From: an uncultured Oscillibacter sp.
GTDB lineage: Bacteria > Bacillota > Clostridia > Oscillospirales > Oscillospiraceae
Reading direction: 5' to 3'
Assembly (NCBI GenBank): GCA_905233795.1
Contig: CAJOFP010000064.1
Coordinates: 3,266-13,160, forward strand
DNA length: 9,895 nucleotides
Position numbers and translations under genes: made by a program. Shown here piece by piece: positions 1-4,909 of the stretch (positions within the stretch are counted from its first letter, which is position 1; the number at the start of each line of letters is the position of its first letter). Under the pieces are notes generated by a model, which saw only the letters and a program-made list of their open reading frames with translations, did not search any database and had not been told where the DNA came from.

Positions 1-236
1 GTGAAAGCTCCGGAGGGTTCAAAATAGACGTTTTCCGCGCCTACGGCGATCCGCAGTTCTTTAAAGGCTTTGGAAGCCGTGGAGATATTGCAGGCGGGGA
101 CGCAGATGACGGGTTCGCACCATTTGACTTTGGGCATGATTTTTTTCATATCCTCGGCGAATTTCTTCGTCTCTGTGGCGGTCATATTCATTTTCCAGTT
201 TCCGGCGATAATGGTCTTACGGTATCTGCGATTCAT
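1..236 (-). CDS. tpiA: Triose-phosphate isomerase, N-terminal part (cut by left window edge)
   Basis: Triose-phosphate isomerase interconverts dihydroxyacetone phosphate and glyceraldehyde 3-phosphate in cytoplasmic glycolysis. The visible 78 residues begin MNRRYRKTIIAGNWKMN, with the family's GNWKMN strand; the substrate-binding Asn and Lys fall at residues 13 and 15. Further on, GAENVYFEPSGAF near residues 67-78 matches the conserved segment that precedes the TGE motif in this family. The rest of the (beta/alpha)8 barrel, including the catalytic His and Glu, lies outside the window. The ATG at 234-236 is chosen because AAGGAG (246-251 on the minus strand) sits 9 nt upstream and the protein then starts just before the first barrel strand. 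It follows pgk on the same strand, but a hairpin and a strong promoter lie between them, so separate transcription is likely. Confidence 0.96.
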   Translation of the reverse strand, partial: MNRRYRKTIIAGNWKMNMTATETKKFAEDMKKIMPKVKWCEPVICVPACNISTASKAFKELRIAVGAENVYFEPSGAF

Positions 237-263
237 GCTATCAGTCTCCTTTTATGTTTCTTC

Positions 264-314
264 TTCACGGAAGTTCACGGAAAACGCGTCGGCGCTTTCT
301 GACGGCGGACGGCG
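264..314. repeat. Short tandem repeats in the tpiA leader
   Basis: TTCACGGAA occurs at 264-272 and again at 274-282, a 10-bp period. Just beyond, GACGGCG occurs twice without a gap at 301-314. They lie 28 to 78 nt upstream of the tpiA start and downstream of the proposed promoter, so they would be in the mRNA leader. Their function is unknown; a protein site or chance are both possible. Confidence 0.5.
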
Positions 315-505
315 GATTATAAAAATAAATTATAATAATATTATAATATTATTATATTAATAATAACATGATATGATTATGAATATTATATTATATTATT
401 ATATTCTTGATATTTATATATAATCAAGATTATAAAAATTATAAAATTATTATAAATTATTATAAAATAACGCGCCGACGCCTGAAATGGAAAAAGCGGG
501 TTTAT

Positions 506-533
506 TTTATACGGAATCCGCCGGGATTGTCAA
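506..533 (-). promoter_or_regulatory. Sigma-70-type promoter for tpiA
   Basis: Read on the minus strand, a perfect TTGACA -35 box (528-533) is followed by 16 nt and a TATAAA -10 box (506-511), continuing as TATAAAAT. The start of transcription would be near position 499, giving a leader of roughly 260 nt before the tpiA ATG. The spacer holds the 9-bp palindrome CGGAATCCG (512-520), which could be an operator, though that is speculative. Confidence 0.7.
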
Positions 534-557
534 GTCTTTCACAAGATTTTTTAATAT

Positions 558-616
558 AAAATCCGGGGAAATTTCCTGTCGTTTTCTATCGCTTGCGCGT
601 CATTTCCCCGGATTTT
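558..616 (-). terminator. Probable terminator hairpin after pgk
   Basis: AAAATCCGGGGAAAT (558-572) and ATTTCCCCGGATTTT (602-616) form a perfect 15-bp inverted repeat with a 29-nt loop. It lies 57 nt beyond the pgk stop. The arms end in A4/T4, so in either direction the stem runs into TTTT, but no longer U-tract follows and the loop is large. It could therefore be a terminator or a processing/stability hairpin. A promoter for tpiA starts 25 bp further on, which fits termination. Confidence 0.55.
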
Positions 617-672
617 GATGAAAATAAATTTTTAAATCAAGATTTTAATAAATTTAAATAAAAGCGCGTATA

Positions 673-1824
673 TTAAGCGTCTTGGAGGCAGGCGACGCCG
701 GGCAGTTCTTTGCCTTCTAAAAATTCGAGAGACGCGCCGCCGCCCGTGGAGATATGCGTCATTTTATCGGCGTAGCCTAATTGCTCAACCGCCGCCGCGC
801 TGTCGCCGCCGCCGATGATCGTGATCGCGTCGGTTTTGCTGAGGGCTTCAGCCACGGCTTTTGTGACTGTACCGGCGTCGGCCACGGCGTCACAATAGAG
901 TTTGATTGTCTCCGGGCCGATGTCGAGACCCATCCAGCCGTCGGGGATTTCGCCGGCTTTCACGGTCTGGGAATCGGCGTTCGCGTCAAATTTATCGCCA
1001 ATGACGGAATCGACGGGGAGTAAGAATTTCACGCCCTTGTCTTTCGCTTTCTGAACCATTTCTTTTGAATAATCCAGCCAGTCGGATTCTAAAAGCGAAT
1101 TGCCCGCTTTGCCGCCCAGCGCGACGGAGAACGTGTAAGACATGCCGCCGCCGATAATAATCGTATCGGCGATTTCGAGTAAATTATTAATTACGCCGAT
1201 TTTGGAAGAGACTTTCGCGCCGCCTAAAATAGCGACTAAAGGCCGTTTGGGATTGGCAATCGCGCCGCCGAGGAATTTCAATTCTTTTTCGATTAAAAAT
1301 CCGGACACGGCGGGGAGATACGCCGACACGCCCGCGGTGGACGCGTGAGCGCGGTGGACGGAGCCGAACGCGTCGGACACGAAAACGCCGTCGGGACCGG
1401 CAAGCGCCGCCATTTTTTTCGCCAATTCGGGATCGTTTTTCGTTTCGCCCTTTTCAAATCTGGTATTTTCCAGTAACATAATCTGACCGGGCTGTAACGC
1501 GGCGGCTTTCGCTTGGGCGTCGGGGCCGGCGACATCGTCCGCCATGATTACTTCCTGATTTAACAGTTCGCCGAGGCGTTTGGCGACGGGCGACAGGGAG
1601 AATTTCGCCTCCGGGCCGTTCTTGGGTTTGCCGAGATGCGAACAGGCGATAATGGCCGCGCCGTTTTCCAGCAAATATTTGATCGTCGGCAGAGCGGCGA
1701 CAATACGCTTGTCACTGGTAATTTCGCCGGTGGCCTTGTCCTGCGGGACGTTGAAATCACAGCGCAATAAAACTTTCTTGCCTTTGACATCCACGTCTTT
1801 GACGGTCTTTTTGTTGTAGTTCAT
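673..1824 (-). CDS. pgk: Phosphoglycerate kinase
   Basis: Phosphoglycerate kinase transfers the acyl phosphate of 1,3-bisphosphoglycerate to ADP, making ATP and 3-phosphoglycerate in glycolysis. The 383-residue product is close to the usual 390-400. The N-terminal domain has the substrate-binding RCDFN motif (residues 21-25), SHLGKPK (62-68), [11 protein letters not shown] and [12 protein letters not shown]. The C-terminal nucleotide domain has [20 protein letters not shown], the GGGDS loop (about 338-342) and [18 protein letters not shown] near the end. The start is the ATG at 1822-1824, with GGAGGA (1831-1836) 6 nt upstream; the frame stays open for 23 more codons to 1893, but that extension has no ribosome site and is unlike the family. 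It lies downstream of trmL on the same strand (128-nt gap) and upstream of tpiA, a common glycolytic pairing. Confidence 0.98.
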   Translation of the reverse strand: MNYNKKTVKDVDVKGKKVLLRCDFNVPQDKATGEITSDKRIVAALPTIKYLLENGAAIIACSHLGKPKNGPEAKFSLSPVAKRLGELLNQEVIMADDVAGPDAQAKAAALQPGQIMLLENTRFEKGETKNDPELAKKMAALAGPDGVFVSDAFGSVHRAHASTAGVSAYLPAVSGFLIEKELKFLGGAIANPKRPLVAILGGAKVSSKIGVINNLLEIADTIIIGGGMSYTFSVALGGKAGNSLLESDWLDYSKEMVQKAKDKGVKFLLPVDSVIGDKFDANADSQTVKAGEIPDGWMGLDIGPETIKLYCDAVADAGTVTKAVAEALSKTDAITIIGGGDSAAAVEQLGYADKMTHISTGGGASLEFLEGKELPGVACLQDA

Positions 1825-1882
1825 GCAAATTCCTCCTGATTTTTTAAATTTTAAATATTCAGTGAAATCTATGAATACTGCA

Positions 1883-1898
1883 CGGCGACCCATCGCCG
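1883..1898 (-). other. Small GC hairpin in the pgk leader
   Basis: CGGCGA (1883-1888) and TCGCCG (1893-1898) form a 6-bp stem with a CCCA/TGGG tetraloop, about 59 nt upstream of the pgk ATG. It stands out against AT-rich surroundings. No T-run follows on the minus strand, so it is not a typical terminator; it may be a leader structure. I could not identify a convincing pgk promoter in 1825-1952. Confidence 0.4.
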
Positions 1899-1939
1899 GG
1901 GAATACGGGAAAAATATAAAAAATATAAAAATATTAAAA

Positions 1940-1976
1940 ATTTTAAATTAATTTAAATTAAACCGGGGAAACCGGT
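1940..1976 (-). terminator. Weak terminator candidate at the end of trmL
   Basis: ACCGG (1962-1966) and CCGGT (1972-1976) make a short 5-bp stem with a 5-nt loop, overlapping the last codons of trmL. On the minus strand it is followed by A/T sequence containing TTTAATTT and later T-runs. The stem is short and the T-tract interrupted, so trmL and pgk could still be cotranscribed. Confidence 0.25.
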
Positions 1977-2420
1977 CTGGCGCAGGGCTTCATAAGTTAA
2001 AATCGCCACGCTGTTGCTGAGATTTAAACTCCGGGCGTCGGAAATCATAGGCAATCTAATACAGCGATCCGGGAATTTCTCACGGAAAGCGGCGGGCAGT
2101 CCGGCGGTTTCTTTGCCGAAAAACAGCCATGAATCCGGCGTGAAACGCGCTTCAGTGTAAAATTTTCGGGCTTTTGTTGTGGACAGCCATAAATCTCGCG
2201 CCGCTTCGGGATGAATTTGAAAAAACGCGTCCAGATTTTGATAATCAAACACGTCCACAAGGCGCCAGTAGTCCAGACCGGCGCGTTTGACGGCGCGGTC
2301 GGAAATATCGAATCCGAGAGGCCGGATTAAATGCAAAGCGCTTCCGGTCGCGGCGCAGGTGCGGGCGATATTGCCGCAGTTCTGGGGGATTTCCGGCTCC
2401 ACCAGCACGATATTGAGCAT
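1953..2420 (-). CDS. trmL: tRNA (cytidine/uridine-34-2'-O)-methyltransferase, SPOUT family
   Basis: TrmL (YibK) methylates the 2'-OH of the wobble nucleotide 34 of certain leucine tRNAs, using S-adenosylmethionine, as a homodimer. The 155-residue product matches the single-domain family size. It starts MLNIVLVEPEIPQNCGNIAR, the family's opening strand with the N-x-G-N-I-A-R signature. It then has STTKARKFYTEARF, FGKETAGLP (the SPOUT motif at the cofactor knot) and IRLPMISDARSLNLSNSVAI (the C-terminal trefoil-knot motif). The ATG at 2418-2420 has GAGGAT (2427-2432 on the minus strand) 6 nt upstream. It is probably the first gene of the minus-strand group and is divergent from prs. Nothing appears broken. 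Confidence 0.96.
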   Translation of the reverse strand: MLNIVLVEPEIPQNCGNIARTCAATGSALHLIRPLGFDISDRAVKRAGLDYWRLVDVFDYQNLDAFFQIHPEAARDLWLSTTKARKFYTEARFTPDSWLFFGKETAGLPAAFREKFPDRCIRLPMISDARSLNLSNSVAILTYEALRQTGFPGLI

Positions 2421-2689
2421 AGAATCATCCTCGGTAAGATAAAAATCAAGATAAAAAAATAAAATAAAAAAATATCATGAAAATAATATTTAAATATATT
2501 AAAATAAATATATTAAAATAATAAAAATAATGAAAAACGGACGCGCCGTTATTTTTATTTTAAACTATTCGGCGATGAAATTCAATATGGATTTGAAAAG
2601 ATTTTTCCGTTTTTTATCTTTTTTTCCGGGATATGGCGGGAAGAAAAACGCGAATTTTTATGTTTTCCGTTGTCTCACACAAAAAATAT

Positions 2690-2720
2690 GAAAATCCGGG
2701 CGAAGTTTTGGCGGATTTTC
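2690..2720 (-). other. Inverted repeat upstream of trmL, attenuator-like on the minus strand
   Basis: GAAAATCCG (2690-2698) and CGGATTTTC (2712-2720) form a perfect 9-bp stem with a 13-nt loop. On the minus strand it is followed by ATATTTTTT, which resembles an intrinsic terminator, yet no minus-strand gene lies upstream of it in the window. It may end transcription coming from the prs side or act in a long trmL leader. Confidence 0.35.
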
Positions 2721-2744
2721 TAAAAATTTATTTCCCCGTAACGC

Positions 2745-2772
2745 TGGATTTTCCATAAAAATTTGTTATAAT
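2745..2772 (+). promoter_or_regulatory. Possible extended -10 promoter for prs
   Basis: TGTTATAAT gives a consensus TATAAT (2767-2772) with the extended TG. A poor -35 match, TGGATT (2745-2750), lies 16 nt upstream. It is almost 390 nt from the prs ATG, so a long leader would follow. Another TATAAT at 2872-2877 is closer but lacks a -35 box. Confidence 0.35.
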
Positions 2773-3052
2773 ATAAAAGACGGATTTTTCGATTGCGAAT
2801 ATACGGCGGATATGAAATTATATTTAAAAATATTTTAAGAATATTTAACGAAATCTTAATGTTTGAATGGCTATAATCGCGTATTATAATAATTATATTA
2901 TCAGGATAATAAATATTAAAATTAAAAATTTTCAGGATTTGGGATATAAAAATAAATAATATAAAAAATATAAAATTTGAATAAAAATCAAAATAATTTG
3001 CATATGATTTAATATAATTTAAATAATTGAGATAATTGAGATGATAACGCGA

Positions 3053-3105
3053 GTTGGAGCAAAACCAATCGCCCCATCCCTCTTACGCGGCGCGTATGGG
3101 GTGTT
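3053..3105 (+). other. Structured GC-rich segment in the prs leader
   Basis: GCCCCAT (3071-3077) can pair with ATGGGGT (3096-3102) around a 7-nt bulge (CCCTCTT) and an inner ACGC-GGC-GCGT hairpin (3085-3095). A small TTGG/CCAA hairpin precedes it (3054-3057, 3065-3068). The segment ends about 60 nt before the prs ATG and contrasts sharply with A/T-only sequence upstream, suggesting selection on RNA structure. It does not match a riboswitch I recognise, including the ykkC/PRPP class, and no T-run follows it. Confidence 0.4.
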
Positions 3106-3164
3106 GATATATAGAAGTCGGATTGTCAATCAGGAGTTGAGGACCAAAGAAAGGGCGTTTGGAT

Positions 3165-4121
3165 ATGATTACACATGGAAGAGATATTAAAGTATTCGCG
3201 GGAAACTCAAATCCACGTCTGGCGCGTGAGATTTGCAGTTTAATCGGCATCAAACTGGGAGACGCGGAAGTCGGGACGTTTTCCGACGGGGAGATTTACG
3301 CGTCATTCTATGAGACGGTGCGCGGGAGCGATGTTTTCGTCCTGCAATCCACCTGTCAGCCGGGCAACAAGAATTTAATGGAACTGTTAATCATGATCGA
3401 CGCGCTGAAACGCGCCTCCGCGAGCCGGGTGACGGCGGTCATTCCGTATTTCGGGTACGCCCGGCAGGATCGGAAAGCCAAGGCCCGCGATCCCATCACG
3501 GCGAAACTGGTCGCCAATATGATTACGAAAGCGGGCGCGGATCGGGTTTTGACAATGGATTTGCACGCGTCCCAGATTCAGGGATTTTTCGACATTCCCG
3601 TGGATAATCTGGCGGGGAATCCCATTTTCGTGGATTATTACTCGAAAAAATTCGGCGAGGACTGCGAAAATATGATGATCGTATCCCCGGACGTGGGCAG
3701 CGTCAGCCGGGCGCGGATATTCTCTCAGAAATTGCATACCAATCTTGCCATCGTGGACAAGCGGCGTCCCCGCGCCAATGAAAGCGAAGTCATGAACGTG
3801 ATCGGCAATATCAAGGGCTATGACTGCATTCTTGTCGATGATCTGATTGATACGGGCGGTTCTTTGTGCAACGCGGCGAACGCGCTTGTAAAAGAAGGCG
3901 CGAGACGCATTTTCGCCTGCGCGTCGCATGGGGTTTTGTCCGGGCCGGCGCTGGAAAAATTAAATAACAGTCCCGTGGAGGAACTGGCGTTATTAGATAC
4001 CATTCCGCCGGTGGATTCCAGCCGGTGCGGGAAATTGAAATATTTGCCGGTCGCGCCGATGTTCTCCGAGGCGATTGAGCGGACATATCAAGAAATTTCC
4101 ATGTCTAAACTTTCTATGTAA
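3165..4121 (+). CDS. prs: Ribose-phosphate pyrophosphokinase (PRPP synthetase)
   Basis: Prs makes phosphoribosyl pyrophosphate from ribose 5-phosphate and ATP, feeding purine, pyrimidine, NAD, histidine and tryptophan synthesis. The 318-residue product matches class I enzymes (about 315-320). It has GTFSDGE (37-43), the catalytic flexible loop YARQDRKAKARDP (from residue 98), MDLHASQIQGFF with the metal-binding His at 134, VSPDVGSVSRAR, and the PRPP-binding loop VDDLIDTGGS (D225-S233). The loop reads DTGGS rather than the common DTAGT, and DLHAS replaces DLHAG; both look like tolerated clade variants. ATG 3165 is chosen: AAAGGG (3149-3154) lies 10 nt upstream, whereas the TTG two codons earlier (3159) would be only 4 nt from it. 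An intrinsic terminator follows, so prs may be mostly monocistronic although pth is next. Confidence 0.97.
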   Translation: MITHGRDIKVFAGNSNPRLAREICSLIGIKLGDAEVGTFSDGEIYASFYETVRGSDVFVLQSTCQPGNKNLMELLIMIDALKRASASRVTAVIPYFGYARQDRKAKARDPITAKLVANMITKAGADRVLTMDLHASQIQGFFDIPVDNLAGNPIFVDYYSKKFGEDCENMMIVSPDVGSVSRARIFSQKLHTNLAIVDKRRPRANESEVMNVIGNIKGYDCILVDDLIDTGGSLCNAANALVKEGARRIFACASHGVLSGPALEKLNNSPVEELALLDTIPPVDSSRCGKLKYLPVAPMFSEAIERTYQEISMSKLSM

Positions 4122-4184
4122 TTTATAATTTAAAATAATAATAAAAATTAAAAATAAAATAATAAATATAATTATATTAAAATC

Positions 4185-4219
4185 AGCCGGGGAAAGTAAT
4201 TTTCTTTTCCCGGCTTTTT
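4185..4219 (+). terminator. Intrinsic terminator after prs
   Basis: AGCCGGGGAAAG (4185-4196) pairs with CTTTTCCCGGCT (4204-4215), a 12-bp stem with one G-U pair and a 7-nt loop, followed by a T5 run (4215-4219). It lies 63 nt after the prs stop. The T-run overlaps the only standard start codon available to the pth frame and the -35 box of a probable pth promoter. Confidence 0.9.
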
Positions 4220-4247
4220 GCCGATTTTAAATATATATAAATATAAT
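4218..4247 (+). promoter_or_regulatory. Probable promoter for pth-mfd-mutL
   Basis: TTGCCG (4218-4223) is separated by 18 nt from a consensus TATAAT (4242-4247), directly after the prs terminator. Transcription would start near 4254, only about 15 nt before the expected first Pth codons, so the mRNA would be short-leadered or nearly leaderless. Confidence 0.5.
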
Positions 4248-4796
4248 ATTGGATTAGAGACGGGCGGCGTAAGCTGGATCATAGCGGGATTAGGCAATCC
4301 GGGTGTGAAATACGCGCACACAAGGCATAATATGGGATTTTTAACCGTGGATTTATTGGCGGAACGGGAAAAAGTGAAATTAAATAAAATTAAATTTAAA
4401 TCGGCGTATAATAGATTTAATTTCGCGGGCGCGAATTGTCTGGTCATGAAGCCGCAGACTTATATGAATTTATCGGGGGAGGCGATAAGAGAAGCGGCGG
4501 GATTTTATCGCGTTCCCCCGGAGCGGATTTTAATTATTTATGATGATATTTCACTGCCCGTGGGAAAAATCCGGGTGCGTCCCAAGGGATCGGCGGGCGG
4601 ACATAACGGGATTAAAAATATTATATCGCATTTGGGGACGCAGGATTTCCCAAGAATTAAAATCGGCACGGGCGCGCCGTCGGAGCCGTCAATGGCGGAT
4701 CGGGAAATTTTAATCAAATCTTTTGAACGGGCGATTTTGGCGGCGGAATGCGTGATTCAATATGGCTGTCAGAAAGCCATGAATGATTTTAATTAA
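4218..4796 (+). CDS. pth: Peptidyl-tRNA hydrolase (start codon uncertain)
   Basis: Pth cleaves the ester bond of peptidyl-tRNAs released from stalled ribosomes, recycling tRNA in the cytoplasm. Conserved parts are all present: IIAGLGNPG, TRHNMGF with the catalytic His, KPQTYMNLSG with the substrate-binding Asn, YDDISLPVGKIRVRPKGSAGGHNG with the catalytic-site Asp and His-Asn, and a C-terminal AMNDFN. The coordinates give the outer limit: the sole ATG/GTG/TTG in frame upstream of the family core is TTG 4218, but it lies in the prs terminator T-run and adds about 17 A/T-coded residues without a ribosome site. By alignment with typical Pth, translation should begin near GTA 4269 or AGC 4272, giving about 175 residues. 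The segment after KIGTGAP also seems about 10 residues shorter than usual, lacking the common D-Y-V-L-x-x-F stretch. It is followed by mfd, as in many Bacillota. Confidence 0.93.
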   Translation: MPILNIYKYNIGLETGGVSWIIAGLGNPGVKYAHTRHNMGFLTVDLLAEREKVKLNKIKFKSAYNRFNFAGANCLVMKPQTYMNLSGEAIREAAGFYRVPPERILIIYDDISLPVGKIRVRPKGSAGGHNGIKNIISHLGTQDFPRIKIGTGAPSEPSMADREILIKSFERAILAAECVIQYGCQKAMNDFN

Positions 4797-4909
4797 TAAT
4801 TTATAAATTATAATAATATAATATATAAAATTTTAATTTGTAATTATTGGCGGATATAATTGGAATAAAAATTGATATAAAAAGACGGGGAGCGGATTGT
4901 AAAATTTAT

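Larger units (their letters stand above)
237..672. other. pgk-tpiA intergenic region (436 bp)
   Basis: No gene is supported here. From the pgk side it contains an A/T-rich pgk 3' tail (617-672), a perfect 15-bp inverted repeat (558-616), a minus-strand promoter (506-533), and a stretch of nearly pure A/T simple sequence (about 317-470). Within that stretch is a TCTTGAT/ATCAAGA inverted repeat (405-411 and 423-429, 11-nt loop). Next to tpiA are two short GC-richer tandem repeats: GACGGCG twice (301-314) and TTCACGGAA twice with a 10-bp period (264-272, 274-282). Positions 237 to about 499 would be the tpiA leader. Confidence 0.7.
2421..3164. other. Long divergent intergenic region between trmL and prs (744 bp)
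   Basis: No gene is supported. Positions 2440-2535 and 2880-3045 are nearly pure A/T. Between them, 2535-2760 is less extreme and holds two inverted repeats: AACGG/CCGTT (2536-2540 and 2546-2550, 5-nt loop, T-rich flanks both ways) and GAAAATCCG/CGGATTTTC (2690-2720). TATAAT boxes on the plus strand lie at 2767-2772, 2872-2877 and 3013-3018; only the first has an extended TG. A GC-rich structured segment at 3050-3105 lies in the probable prs leader. I found no clear -35/-10 pair for trmL on the minus strand. Confidence 0.65.

Noticed and set aside
70..360. 96-residue plus-strand frame over tpiA and its leader
   Set aside because: It is antisense to the conserved tpiA start and its C-terminus is encoded by A/T simple sequence (repeats of Asn and Ile).
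317..480. A/T-rich spacer as a replication origin
   Set aside because: No DnaA-box cluster and no dnaA/dnaN or plasmid replication gene nearby; the same kind of A/T sequence fills every spacer in the window.
1825..1893. 23-residue N-terminal extension of Pgk
   Set aside because: The good ribosome site is directly before the internal ATG at 1824, the extension has none, and the family begins at that ATG.
2530..2691. A 53-codon open frame on the plus strand (MKNGRAVIFILN...) in the long intergenic region
   Set aside because: No ribosome-binding site, it starts in A/T simple sequence, is rich in Phe and Lys as expected from chance in such DNA, and overlaps two inverted repeats.
3053..3164. A PRPP or guanidine (ykkC-type) riboswitch ahead of prs
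   Set aside because: The conserved ykkC core sequences are not visible; only a simple bulged hairpin can be supported.
3387..3929. 180-residue open frame antisense to prs
   Set aside because: It lies wholly inside a clear prs gene; long antisense frames are common in GC-rich codons, and no ribosome site or family similarity is seen.
4847..4909. Mfd start at TTG 4847
   Set aside because: It adds 21 A/T-coded residues unlike the family and has no ribosome site; ATG 4910 gives the normal Mfd N-terminus.
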